The notes: generated by a model from the sequence alone, not told the origin. A stretch of 64,000 nt of DNA from Malaya genurostris (GCF_030247185.1 NC_080572.1:300873656-300937655); one strand, 5' to 3'. Counted from the first letter of the stretch, positions 44,645-56,389 are shown. Numbers and translations: made by a program.

Positions 44645-45690
44645 GTCAAAAGGCAGATTATTGTTCACGGTATCAAAATTAGCGTTATCATGACAAATCA
44701 AGGATGGTACGACTTATGACTTATCTGAAAAAAAGGCATGGATTTGATTTTACTCAGTACAAGGATCTGATTCTCAATTCTGTGCACAACACGACATATT
44801 TCAACTGTTGATCGCGGAGCTGTGAAAGAAACTCAATTTCATTATTTTCATCCACCAGTCTTTCTTTACTTTTTTGCGGTTTTGAACTCAAAAGTATTTC
44901 ATATGTATTTTTTATGTAAACATGATATTTAAAATTTTCACGAAATGATTTTTTGAAGTTTCATGCACGCGAAAAATGCACAACATCTCCAGAGAAGTTC
45001 AGTCGATTTTTTTTCACAAACTAGAGAATGTTTGCATATTCGTATTTTATATTCGAGTATACAAAATTTAAAGAGACGAATTCATTGGGACTCGAAGTTA
45101 AACGTCTAGTCAATTTTTGACTTTGTAAGAACAACGTAGACTCACTGTGGGGAGGGGGAGATTAGTTGTAGTAGTCTTAATAGTCAACCTGGACCCTCAT
45201 ATATAGCCAATCATGAATAAGAATAAAAATTAGTTATCAAAACACCAATTCTAGATTAAGCAATATAACATTTTTATTTATATTTAAAAGTAATATATAT
45301 CCTGCTAAGTTCAAAATCTCGGTGCGGTAATCAATCGATTTGAAACCAATCGAGTTTTCAATCGTACCTCAAGGTGTGATGTTCAGGATAAATGTTCGAA
45401 TAGTCTAGAAAAATGAAAATGACAACTCATATTAAAATGTATTTTGCTTTACAATCCCAAGGCAGCAGCCCTTACTTACGTACATGCATTAGAAGAAAAA
45501 TTAAGAATACTGTTTACGTTCGCAATTAAATATAAAATGTGCATATTACTACATATTACTTATATTTTTAAAAACATCACTAGAAGATTCTCTCATAATT
45601 TTTTCTTTCTAATTTGAATAAAAACAAAAACTTTCTTTGGATATAAACTACCATAACCTTTTCAATTTGAAAACAGTTATGTCAAGTTAA
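44645..45690. other. AT-rich sequence without genes
   Basis: No reading frame, repeat partner or domain was recognised. Confidence 0.3.
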
Positions 45691-45696
45691 TATAGA

Positions 45697-46670
45697 ATTA
45701 AATGTGGTAACCCTGCACGCACCCTGCTAGGCGGTCGTGTTTTCTTCTTCCGTACCAGCACGAACCGATGCGTACCAGTGTGGCGTTATTTTGTATGACA
45801 GTTTGAAATTTTTGAAACATATCGCCACCTAATTTCGGATCTGGATGAAATTGCATTCTTTTAAGATAATGAAAGCTGTAATTTGAATCATGATATGTGA
45901 AAATCGGTTTAACCGTTGCCGAGAAATTGAAATGAGTTGCATGTTTGTAGTTTTTCTTTACTTTGACCGGTGCTTTCGGAAATGGAAACCGGGGACTAAT
46001 AGCCACAAAGTAGATTTATATATCGACTAACAGACAAGGTCTGCCAACTAGATGAAATTACCAGTAAGTTAAAGAAAAATTCGCACCTTGTTTCGTCATC
46101 ACTTGTGAAAAAATACTCATGAAAATAAAAATTTTTCACTTATCGCGCTGTAACACCGGAAGTCGGATCTGGATAATCTTTTTGAGAGTTTTTTGAAGAA
46201 TTTTAAGACCTTTAATTTGCATTTTAGTTTGTAAAAATCGGTTAAGAAATTTTCGAGAAAATTGAGTTCGCATTTTCTCATAGATTTGCACATATTACCT
46301 TGTAATTTCGGAACCGGAAGTCAGATCGGGATAAAATTCTTCAACAGTCTATAAGACTTTTTGTTTGAAACTAAGTTTGTGAGAATCGGTCTGAGAAAAG
46401 CCTGTGACAATTTTTTTTTTCAATTTTTGGTGCATATCGCTCTGTTATTCCGGAAGTCGGATTTGGATAAAATTCAATAGCGATCTATGGGACCATAAGA
46501 TCTTTCATTTGAATCTGAGTTTGTGAAAATCGGTTCAGCCATCTCTGAGAAAATGACACTCGGTCCTCTGGGCCGATTTTCACAGTGATTGCATGGCTTT
46601 TCTATTTGAGAAAGGCAAAAACGTGCTTAATTCACCTAGCAGTAAGATGATACCTATTTTTTATTAGGAC
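45697..46670 (+). repeat. Long repeat with head block plus 'ccggaagtc' array, copy 2
   Basis: The head (aatgtggtaaccctgcacgc, tgttttcttcttccgtacca) is followed by units whose 'gatctggata'-type words fall at about 45839, 46155, 46324 and 46459, giving a 135-170 bp period. The array closes with gagaaaggcaaaaacgtgct and taattcacctagcag, the family terminus seen inverted near 31301. This copy shows the family's full layout: head, array, tail. Short frames are repeat artefacts. Confidence 0.75.
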
Positions 46671-46674
46671 GCAT

Positions 46675-47490
46675 GTGTTTTTGTATGAATATTCCTTAGC
46701 GTTATAATTTGTTCAATAAATTATTTTATTGACCATCTTTTTATATGACAATTTGAATTAGTGTACATAAGTGAAGCGATTGAAGCAAAAGCATTACGTA
46801 AGTTTTATTTTGTCATTTTTTAACACCACTCTTTTCGGAAACTGAAACCGGGAACCGCCAAAGTAAATAATATGACCACCAAATTGAAATAGTCTTAACG
46901 AGCATCAAGTTGAGAAGACTCTTTCTGTTCTTCAATAGCCGACACAAGGAAGCCATTTAGGACCACTCCTTCTGATGCTATTCGTGGATTGTCTATACAG
47001 TGAATTGTCGTCATTTGAAGTAATGTTTGTAATCTTATGTGTGCTGATCTCAATATATATCAAACCATTGCAAGCCTTGTGGATTATAGTGCTCTACGAA
47101 TTATATATACGTGATAGAAACGGCATTCAGTTCAGTTTTTGTTACTGCGAATGCCTATGCAGTTTTGGGACTAGAGATTTTACCGATGTGCATTGTCTCT
47201 AGAATGTTTACATCGAACTGGTAAGCAGTATTCTAAAAGGCGGAGTTACACTTACTCTCATCAATAAACACTTTCTGCAAAATGAACGAATATTTTCAGC
47301 TTTGTTTTCGGTTTACTACCTAATAACATGTTATTGGAAATAGTATTAAAAATAATTTTAACGTTCTTCATCGCATACTCAATAACCCACACAATCTCAT
47401 GAATTTTTTTGTATCACCCTTTCAATAGTATATACTATATGCAATGGGAAGTCCCGGACCTAACACAGAAAAAGTCGATTTTTTACCGTG
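46675..47490. other. Sequence without recognised genes
   Basis: Only frames below 80 codons without domains. Nothing supports a gene. Confidence 0.3.
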
Positions 47491-47499
47491 AAAACTTTT

Positions 47500-47815
47500 T
47501 TGTATTCTTCAGTATAATCTCCATCTGAAGTGTTACACTTGACTCATCAGTCCCCCCGTTTTGATGCCCAGATTTGTCAAGTCCTTCAAAATAAGCTTCC
47601 GTTTCTGTGATGACCTCTGCATTTCACGAAAATTTCTTTCCCTGGAGAAACCTTTTCAGGTTTGGAAATTGATAATAATCACTGGGGGCCAGGTCTGGAG
47701 AATACGGGGGATGGTGGACCAATCCGTATCGCAAACCATTCAACCATTCATCGTTTTTTAATGTGCTGGTGCGTCTTTTTTCGTTATAAATGTGCTGGTG
47801 CGTCTTTTTTCATAG
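47500..47815 (-). pseudogene. mariner (DD34D) transposase, C-terminal fragment
   Basis: Minus-strand reading gives DAPAHL (cf. DNAPAH, second catalytic Asp region), then GPPSPVFSRPGPQ in one frame or HHPPYSPDLAPSDYYQFPNL in another, then KRFLQGKKF and, after a shift, NAEVITETEAYFEGLDKS. 'HPPYSPDLAPSDY.LFP' is the diagnostic mariner block with the third catalytic Asp. A 28-bp segment (gtgctggtgcgtctttttt) is tandemly duplicated at 47763-47812, inside the DNAPAH-coding region. The copy is 5'-truncated and frameshifted. Confidence 0.82.
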
Positions 47816-48059
47816 CTTGATAAAAACTAGAACTCGTCTGACAAGATCAGCTGTTATTCAAACATCAATGGATAGATTGTCATGAAATTCGGCTTTAAAA
47901 AAAAATACACGGTTCGAAACTATTTACGTCATTTGCGTGAGAAGCCCGGGACCTTTCATTCCATACTATCATTGTTTGAATTGAAAATAAAATTAAGTTG
48001 AAATGAGTGTGGAGTAAAACAGACACAGTCTGTGCGATATAAATATGACACTTTGAATT

Positions 48060-48360
48060 TTGGAGCACTCATTATACAGTACAAGTGAAAGCCACTAGAA
48101 TCTGTATAGAAATCTAACCATTTGAAACCACTCTTACATTTGTAGAAATCGTCTTAGTAATCTCTGAGAAATCCTGCAATTTTTCGTCACTTCTAATAAT
48201 GAATTGGAATTTTCAACACTCATCACCTCGTATTTCTAGACACGGAAAATGGACTGCGATGAAATTTGGGACCATAAAGGATTATAAGAATAATTGAACA
48301 TAAGTTTTTTCAAATCAGTTTAGCCATCTCTGAGAAATCGATGTGATGTTCTATTTCGAA
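48060..48360 (+). repeat. 'ccggaagtc'-type dispersed repeat, array 4 (diverged)
   Basis: Two units contain 'atctctgagaaat', 'gggaccataa' and 'tttagccatctctgagaaat', with the core ccggaagtc eroded. Assigned by the shared closing phrase. Confidence 0.5.
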
Positions 48361-48369
48361 ATTTTGATA

Positions 48370-49005
48370 ATTCTCTCTTTGGATTCTATTTGTTCCAATA
48401 TTGATTTGGCAAACTTTCAAACTAGAAGAGCTTACTGAAAAGTTTGAAAGTTTTTGCTTTTTTTTTCATCGTCACTTATAAACACATTCTTTTGAAATTG
48501 GAGTATTTGACACATTTTGTTTCAATTCCGCATAGTCCCATCCAACATATAAGACTGTTTAACTAAATTGCTAATTACTTTCAATGCAATTTCTTTTCAA
48601 ATAACGCTTCAAAGAAATTAAAGGTATTAACGACTTAGGCCTAGATGAATAAAAAATCAACAGTCAGATGTTTATTCATCTGTGGGCCCCTCCCGCAACG
48701 AAATCCTGGATACGGACATGAACAACTGTTTAAGGATTAAATTCGGTACGTGGGACATGCTCCGAATTCAGTTGCAAAATTCTGGTTAGAATTGTTAGAA
48801 TGTAAAACCAGTTCCAAAAATCCAGTTCCAGAATCCAGCATTAGGAATCAATTTCAGAGTCTTAGTTTTAAAATCTGAACCTGTATTCTAGAACTAAGTT
48901 CTTAAATTCTAAAATTTCAGAATTCAGGTTTAAAATTCAGTCTAAAATTCAGTTCCGAAAGTTTACTTCGGACTGTCAAGCATTAATGAGTTGAGGACGA
49001 AACGG
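48370..49005. repeat. Unassigned sequence plus 'agttccagaa' minisatellite, copy 2
   Basis: Bases 48760-48965 carry agttccaaaa, agttccagaatccag, gaactaagttc and attcagttcc at short intervals, like 2530-2745. Upstream, cccctcccgcaacgaaatcc followed by tggatacgg (48687) resembles the terminal phrase near 25240. No gene. Confidence 0.45.
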
Positions 49006-49009
49006 AATA

Positions 49010-50360
49010 AAAAAAATTATATTCAGCCTCCAAATATAATGTTCCCGATACGTTTTTTTTTTCTCTCGGTCCATCAGTGCATCGGTCTCCAGTGCCTACT
49101 ACCAGCCTGCTATGATTTGCATTGCGCCGAGTAGGCCGTGTTTCGTTTCAACCAGCTTGGACACGAATCACATCACAATCACATGTTCTGCGTGATCACC
49201 ACCAGACATGGTTGCCTGATGACCAATGGTTCGTCGTTCTTCCGTTCAGCACAGACGGGACAGGCCCTTAAAAAACGAGACAAAATAACAGTTAATATTA
49301 GGTGTGTGCAATTTTCGATCCCCCTTCTGCGTTGGTTTATTCGGTTTGCTTTTGTTCCATCTTTTGGCGGAAATCAGGGCCATCCAGATATGGGCCTTAC
49401 GGGGTCAGTAATGATGGTGCCCAAAATTTTCCCGTCTTCCGTCTCACTCACACACACACAGCCGGAATTATCACATTGGTTTCGCACATTCGAATGTTTT
49501 CCGTCTTTCCTCGCTCGCTCGTCTTTCCACGAAACGATGTCCGAAGCGATTAAGTCACCGAACCGAAGTCCGACGTGAAATATATAAACTTCAGGAACGA
49601 TTTGGATCCAATTTTGGGTAAATGCAGTATCGCGATTTTTGACGAATGGCTATAAATCTGAGCCGGACTGAGTGGAGCAAAAACAAAAACGAAAAAAATG
49701 GAATGTTTCTCACGAGTCTGGCCACTTGATTCTCCACGAGACGAAGAGTAAGATGGATGTGCTTTGCGAGCCTCTGGTTGACCTTACGGTGGTGAATCAT
49801 ACGTGCCTGCCGAGAGACATAACATATAATTAGCCCTTCAAGGGCAGCTGACGGGAGCTTTATGGTTGCACTGGAATGAAATCGTGAATCTTCGTTCCAA
49901 CTCGATCGACCTTCTCGCTCTCTCTCTCTTTCTGCCGATGATCGTTTGTCTCTTCTACAGTGCAAGACCAACATTAGCATTTCAAATGCGCGAAATGTGT
50001 TTGTTTGCGCAAACATAGAGTGGAGGAGAAGGACGAGGAAGTTTTACTGGAGGCATCTCGTCGCAATTGAGCATACACATAGTCGACACGCTGCGAGTAT
50101 GCAGCATAAATTCAAATCAAATTGCTTCTATTTTCCATGTCCGCCTCGGTGCGATTCACACGGCAAATTGCGTTGGCACCGTATGGGACATTTGTCTAGT
50201 TTTCTCTCGGCTGGCGCCTTCGATTTGGTGCCCAGTTTACATGCCGCGATCCCTCCTAGGCATCTGCCACGCGGCAAGGACCGAACGAATATTAATAACA
50301 CACGCACACACTGGAGGACGTTTCTAGGAGGGGGAGGAGTTTTCTTTGTAACAGTTTCAG
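49010..50360. other. GC-richer single-copy island 6
   Basis: Includes a (ca)n run at 49450-49461 and a (ct)n run at 49915-49931. Frames of 141-146 codons exist on both strands (49138-49578 plus; 49591-50016 minus; 49946-50371 plus), overlap each other partly and show no recognisable domain or coding-like composition. I therefore do not call them genes. No transposon was recognised. Confidence 0.35.
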
Positions 50361-50364
50361 TAGT

Positions 50365-51180
50365 TTTTTGAACGAAAAAAAAGCGAAAAATTCAAAGTTC
50401 CAATATTTTAAAATTCAATGTATTCTCAAGTATGAAAATACTAAAAGAAATTGTTAAATCTAGCATCCAAAAATTTGAAAATTCGAAAAACATATAATAC
50501 ATATAATCATATAATACATATAATCAAGTAGATAAAACTGTAATCAAACGATGTCTATTACTCTGTTTCCTAAGACACTCATGACTTTCCCAAACAGAGA
50601 CGACCATTTCAGGTAAATAAGTTCACACTTGTTTTGTCTGATCTGGTCTGTCTTGTCTGTTAATCTTATTAGACTTGAAGAATTTTTTATTGGTGGTCTT
50701 ACTGAAAACCCATTCCTCTAATGTATGTGTTTTTAGAGCTTTTGTAGCATGAAATCGAGAACCGCCTTATCTTGCTTTCTCATAGTTGCTTGGTTCAAGC
50801 CCCGATTAGGAAAGTCATCAACATTTTTGCACTCTCTATATCACTGATTCCACTTCACAACAAACTTTTCCGATTTCTTCTGATACAGTCTATAAATGTT
50901 CATTGGTTTTAACAATTGTGTTGTTCACATCTCTCATGTCTCCCGTACGCTTTTGAAAAGTTTTTTTTCGTCAGTACAATCATTCTTGTCATTTTTGAGA
51001 TTTCTATTGTGTTGGTTGTGTTTCGTCTGTTATTTTTTCATTCCTATGTCTTTGTAGTTTCATGGCTTAATATCGTTACTGTCTTCCTTTTTTGGTTGCA
51101 TTCAACACTTTTTGTTGTCATTTTTTTTATATGTTTTTATCTTTGCTATATTTATTACCCTACTAGTTTTTCGTTACTTT
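50365..51180. other. AT-rich, T-biased sequence without genes
   Basis: Short repeats of ataatacatataatc occur at 50495-50525. From about 50880 the plus strand becomes strongly T-rich and A-poor. A 98-codon hydrophobic frame at 50916-51212 follows from that bias. Confidence 0.35.
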
Positions 51181-51187
51181 TAGTTTA

Positions 51188-51760
51188 TTGGTATTCCTGT
51201 TACTGGAAATGAATGATGATGATGAGTTCGATGAGGCTAGAGCTGGTGCAACGAATGATTTCGTTGGTCCTGAACCAGCTTTACCACTTTCAACTAGTTG
51301 GATAAAGCTCAAGATTCGTTCTTGGGCTGCATCCAAACATGCCAGCTACTGGCGCAGCTTGCAAACTTGCGCTCAGACAAAAGCATTTCTACCAGATTTA
51401 AATCTGAAAATGTCAAAGTGTCTACTGCATTTCTCCAAGCATCATTGCAGTATTCTGGTCAGAGCTCTGACTGGACATTGCAAACTCAATTATCACATGG
51501 CTACTATTCAACGTGCTGAGTATTATTCGTGTGATTTGTGTGAATGCGATTATGGTACTTCATATCATCTGATATGTAACTGTCCCGCATTGACGCAGCT
51601 ACGTATCCGGGTTTTTGGTTCTCCATACATGGTTGAGTCTGTGTATGCGGAGCTAAAATTGAAGGATATTCTCTCGTTTCCCATCCAATGTGGTAAGGAG
51701 CTACAGTCAGGGTTCATCGTTCTTCCTGGAGTGAATGAATCCCTTCTGTATTCACCTTAA
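51188..51760 (+). pseudogene. LINE ORF2 C-terminus (I/LOA-like)
   Basis: A 190-codon open frame. From about residue 45 it reads WAASKHASYWRSLQTCAQTK, then LVRALTGHCKLNYHMATI, then CDLCECDYGTSYHLICNCPA and LRIRVFG. 'TGHC.LN.H', a C-x2-C-x8-H-x3-C zinc-knuckle-like motif and 'CPAL...R...(F)G' close ORF2 of I/LOA-type LINEs, after the RNase H region. The frame is intact here but lacks the endonuclease, RT and most of RNase H, so it is a 5'-truncated insertion. The first ~25 residues are not recognisably LINE. Confidence 0.8.
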
Positions 51761-51899
51761 ATAGGGTTTAGCAGATTGTTTGGCATCCTTCATTCCTGAT
51801 ACTGATTTTTTGTATTTCTTCCTTATTGTTTTCATTTTGTTTGATTTGTTGGCACTGTTATATATCTCTTTGTCTCTATCTTATTCTTTGAAATTGCTT

Positions 51900-51975
51900 T
51901 TTATAGAATATAAAGGATTCACTGTTATGGTCATTCGCCTCTCTGGTCTGAAAAACTTCCTGAACCTACTTTTTG
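51900..51975 (-). mobile_element. Feilai-like SINE 3' fragment
   Basis: tggtcattcgcctctctggt followed by ctgaaaaacttcctgaacct aligns with aggtcatttgcctcttcggg followed by ccagaaaaactatctaact in the fuller copy at 62300-62455. Only about 70 bp are recognisable. Confidence 0.55.
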
Positions 51976-52227
51976 ACCGTCCTCTCTTTGCTACTTTTGT
52001 GTTTGTTTCGATTTTTTGTTGTTGATTTAAATGTTTTCTTTCTAAAATTCTTTTATCTTTTTTATTTCTGTTATTATCACTAGTTACCTGGTCATTTTCG
52101 TTCTGAATATAATAGACTATTGTACTTTCTAGTATTTTTTTAACTTGATTTTATCCTTTTACTGCCTTCCAGGTCTGTCTTTTGTATAACGTTCAATTTA
52201 CTCTGTCTTTCTGTGTCGTATGTGCGA

Positions 52228-52350
52228 GTTCCGGTCTGGAAGGATTCTTAGTGTCAGTAGAACCGTAGCACCAGCCATGCAATGATTCTGTACGGCTGCG
52301 TAGTCTGTTGACAGAGATAGGCCAAATTCCACAAAAAAGGAAAGCAATGT
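52228..52350 (+). mobile_element. tRNA-derived SINE, 5'-truncated
   Basis: Begins at gagttccggtctggaaggat and matches the body and tail of the SINE at 19713-19908 (gtagaaccgtagcaccagcc, atgcaatgattctgtac, gtagtctgttgac, ccaaattccacaaaa). The pol III box region is missing. Confidence 0.7.
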
Positions 52351-52438
52351 CAAAACTTTTCTTTGCTTTACTGTCTTTCTTAACTATCCCGATTCTCTTG
52401 TTGTTTAAATTGCTCTACTTCACGATTTTTTTGTAGTA

Positions 52439-55400
52439 CGCTGAGGTATTATTTTACGCGGTTTTTCCAATGCGATTACTTTTCATGCGTTTTTCAAGTC
52501 GATTTCCTACGTTAAGTGTTTTAAGTGGATTTCCGAAGTAACCGACATTATTGAAGTTACGCCTCTTTACGAGGTTTTTCAAAGATAGATAGAATTTTAG
52601 GCGGACTTCCGAAATTTCAGTTTTTTGAGGTGGATTTCCAAAATTATGCATTATTCGATTTCTGATATTACGCGGATTTTTATTACCCGGTTTTCCGACA
52701 TTCTTTTACCAGGATTTCCGAAGTTACGCTGTTTTTCACGCGGATTTCCAAAAATTTAAGGATTTCCGAATTTACGCTGTTTTCATGTGGATTATTCAAG
52801 TTATGGGTATAATTTCACGTGGATTTCTAATGTTAGTTATAAGTTGGATTTTCGTTTTCTTCACGCGCGATGGTACGCGCTTTTCTTCCAAAGTTATGCA
52901 TTCCTGCCACACGAATTTCCAAAGTTATGCGTTTTTTTTTCACACAGATTTCCGACGTTACTTAGGTTTCTGAAGTTACGGTTTCTAACCGAACTTTTTA
53001 ACACGTTTCCCTAATCCGTTTGCACGGATTCCCAAAGTTGCGCAGATTTCCAAAGGTTTGAGGACTTCCGAACTTATGCGCTTTTTTCACACGGATATCT
53101 GAAATGCGAATTTCTGAGGTTACGCTTTTTATGCGGATTTCCAAAGTGATGCGCTTTTTTTACCGTATTTCTTCTTGAGTGGATTTCCGAGGTAAAGCGT
53201 TTTCTTCACGCGGAATTTCGAAGTTGCTCTGTTGCTTACGCAGATTTCCAGATTCCAGACGTGAAACGGATTTCTGAAGTTAATCGTTTTTCAACGCGGA
53301 TTTCCGAAGTTACGTTGTTTTTTAAACGAATTTATTACGTTATGCGTTTTTCAAGAAAATTGAAGAAATTTTTGAGGTTACATTTTTTATGCGGATTTTT
53401 ATTAGCCGAATTTCCAACGTTTTTATACGCTGATTACCGAATTTATGCTGTTATTACGTGGACTTCCTAACTTATGCGTTTTATTTCACATGGATTTCTG
53501 ATGTTTTTTATTACTCGGACTTCCGTATCTACAAGTTTTCTTCACGAGGATTTTCTGAAATCACGCACTTTCTTTCACTCGGATTTCCGACGTTATGCGG
53601 ATGTTTGAAGTTACGCTTTTTTAACCAAAGTTTTTAATGCGTTTCTTGCGCGGATTTCCGAGGTAATATTTTTTCATCAAGCGGATTTCCGAAGTTCCTC
53701 TGTTTTTCACTCGGATTTCTGAGATTATACGTTTTTCCAAGTCACTTTGTTTTTTTTTTTATGCGAGTTTCCTATGTTATGCGTTTTTAAAGCGAATTTT
53801 CGAAATCCTGCGTTTTTACACTTCTTACGGTTTTCCTAAAACACACGGATTTCAGAGGCTACGCTGTTTTTCCTCGCGGATTTTTATTACGGTTTTTTTA
53901 CGCAGATGTCCTAAATTAGACGTTTTTTGATCGGATTACCGAAGATATGCGTTTTTCATACGGATTTCCGACGTTACGCGGGATTTGAGGTTAAGCTTTT
54001 TCACGCTGTGTTTTGAACGCGGAAATCAAAAGTTACGCTGATTTCCAAAGTTTTGAGAATTTCCTAATTTACGCTCTTTTCACGCGGATTTCTGATATTT
54101 TTTATTACTTTTTCTGAGTTTAGGCATTTTCTTCACACAGATTTCCGAAGCTACGCGCTTTTTTCACTCGGATTTCTGACGTGAACCGTTCCAAAGTTAC
54201 GCAGATTTCCGAAATTACGTTGTTTTTTCACGCAGAGGTGTCCTAATTTATACTCTTTTCTGTGGATTTTTGATGTTATGGGTATTTTTTCACGCGGATT
54301 TCTGATACTTTTCATTACTCGGATTTCCGAATTTATGCGTTTTCTTGATGCGGATTTCCAATGTTGATCTGTATTTTACGCGGATTTCCAAGGTTATGAG
54401 TGTTTTTCTGTCCAAATTTTGACGTTAACCCCGTTGTTAAGCAAATTTTCGAAGTTCTGCGTTTTTAAGCGAATTTCTACGCGGTCTTCCAAAGACACAC
54501 AGATTTCAGAAGACACTCGGATTTCATTGTTTTTCCTTGCGGATTTTCAAAGTTACTTTATTATCCGCAGTGTCCTAAATTACGCGTTTTCTTTCACACG
54601 GATTTCTGAAGCTACGCTTTTTTAATGTAGTTGCGATGTTGTTTTTTTCGATGTTTTTTTCACACAGATTTTTGAAGTTAAGCGCTTTTTTCACGCGGAT
54701 TCTCAACTTTACGCGAGTGTCTGAAGTTACGCTTTTTCAACCGTACGGGGTAATGCGTTTTCTTCAAGTGGATTTCCAAAGTTTGTTATGCTAATTTTCG
54801 AAGTTCTGCGTGTTTACGTGAATTTTTTAAGTTACTTTTTTTACGCGGATTTTCAGCGACACGCGGATTTCAGGAGCTACGTTGTTTTCCCATGCGGATT
54901 TCAGAAGTTACGCGGATTTCAATTTCCCGGATTCCCAACGTTTTTTTGGCGCGGCTTTCCGAAGTTATTCGTTTTTTTTTACGAGGATTTCTGACGTTAT
55001 GGGAATTTCTGAAGTTACACTTTTTTAAGCAGTTTTTCACGCGGATTTCCGAAGTTGCGTTGTTTTTTTTTTGTAGATTTCTGAAGTTACTCTGTTTTTA
55101 CGCGGATTTCCAAAGCTATGTGGTTTTCTTTTTCACACGAATTTCCGACGTTACGCGGGGATTTCAGGTTAAGCTTTTTTATGCTGTTTTGTACGCGGAT
55201 TTTAAAATCTACGCGTTTTTATCCGCAGATTTCCAAAGTTTTGATGTTTTTGATTTCTCGGATTCCCGAATACGTTACTCGGAGATTTGAGGTTAACCTT
55301 TTTAATGCTGTTTTCGTGCGTTTTGTGGGTATTTGCTTGGATTTCTGTACGAATTTTCGGTACGCGTTCTTCATGCGGATTTCCAAAGATACACGGATTT

Positions 55401-56384
55401 TCAAAGTTATGCAGATTTCCGTAGTTACGCTGTTTTCACGTGGATTTTCACACGGATTTGTGATGTTTTTTATTACACTCAAACCTCCGTTTACGAACAC
55501 TTTTTATACGTTACTTTTTTACGTAACTCTTTTTACAAACCAAATCCCAAATAACGTAAACTTTTTTAATTTCATGGAAACTACTACAATATGGGTATTT
55601 TTGGAACGGGTTTAAAGAGTAGATGTCGGAAAATGATGTTTGAGGTGGTTCTAAAATTCAAGATGGCGACATCCGGTTTATCGATATTCCTTGAAAACCT
55701 TTACAATATTTGTATTTTTGAAAAGTATTTATTAAACAGATGCCATAAAACTAGGTTTGATGCCGTCTCGGATTCCAATATAACGACCTCCGGTCGATTA
55801 TATTGGAATTCGAGACGATTTATTGCCCTAAAAACCCTTAGAAAAGGGAAATTTCCGGAACATATTGGATACCAATAAACGATGTTTGAGCTCGTTTCAA
55901 AATTCAATGAGGTGACTTCTGGTATAGTGTTTTCAAGAAATACTAAGTTCAATGAATACGGCAAAAACTTTCAAAAAATACTAATAAATCGGAAGTCACT
56001 GTTTTGCACTTCAAAACCAGCTCAAACATCGTTTTCTGGCATCTACACATCAACTCCGTTTCGAAGATACCCATATTGTTAGAGGTTTTAAGCAATCTCA
56101 ATAAACCAGAAGCCGCCATCTTGGATTTTGAAACGAGCCCAAACATCATTTTCTTAGATTTACTTTTCACATCCGCGGTGATGCGCGGTTTCCACATTCA
56201 TTACACAAAATTCCAAATTACGTAAACTTTTTTACGAACTACCTCTTTATACGAACCCCCGTTTAGTTCATAAATGTTTCGGTGTACTTGGATTTCCGAA
56301 TTTATGCGTTTTTTCACACGGATTTTCGAGGTTACGCGTTTTTTTGTGCGGTACGTATCCTTTTCATAAAATATGACTTCAGTG
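52439..56384. mobile_element. Giant expanded MITE / satellite-like array (ACGCGGATTTCCGAAGTTACG)
   Basis: The left end, cgctgaggtattattttacg after TA, and the right end, acgtatcc...gacttcagtg, match the inverted termini of the 229-bp MITE at 4659-4887. The interior is about 3 kb of degenerate units, acgcggatttccgaagttacg plus a T-rich spacer, 30-45 bp apart. Higher-order structure is visible: a distinctive multi-unit block recurs near 53800, 54435 and 54790, another near 53970, 55145 and 55285, and a 'gatgttttttattactcgg' block near 53500 and 54310. A second MITE is nested at 55476-56284. The many 65-165 codon frames here are by-products of the repeat. Confidence 0.8.
55476..56284. mobile_element. 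MITE nested inside the expanded array (TA TSD)
   Basis: The left end cactcaaacctccgtttacg follows TA (55474-55475). The right end, reverse-complemented caccgaaacatttatgaac, is followed by TA (56285-56286). Removing it restores a normal array unit, tttttattactcggatttcc-like. The interior consists of ~100-bp modules in both orientations: 'gatgtttgagctggtt', 'aagatggcggcttccggttt' and 'aatatgggtattttt' appear direct at 55600-55700 and inverted at 56000-56180. It has no protein. Confidence 0.78.
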
Positions 56385-56389
56385 TCTTC

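Noticed and set aside
49138..50371. Three frames of 141-146 codons in island 6 as exons
   Set aside because: They overlap on opposite strands, contain microsatellite translations and have no recognisable domain. GC-rich DNA yields such frames by chance.
50916..51212. 98-codon hydrophobic frame as a membrane protein
   Set aside because: Phe/Leu/Val/Ile-rich content follows directly from the T-rich strand; no homology or start context supports it.
51188..51760. 190-codon open frame as a host gene
   Set aside because: From residue ~45 the motifs are those of a LINE ORF2 C-terminus with a CCHC-like knuckle; the rest of ORF2 is missing.
54892..55615. Frames of 132 and 165 codons in the array as genes
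   Set aside because: They read the tandem repeat (recurring RISEV/ADFQ-like peptides), shift between frames, and arise from the unit length rather than from selection.
52439..56384. Regular repeat/spacer appearance suggesting a CRISPR-like array
   Set aside because: Repeat units are degenerate and spacers are themselves T-rich variants of the repeat. The context is eukaryotic and there are no cas genes; MITE-type ends explain it.
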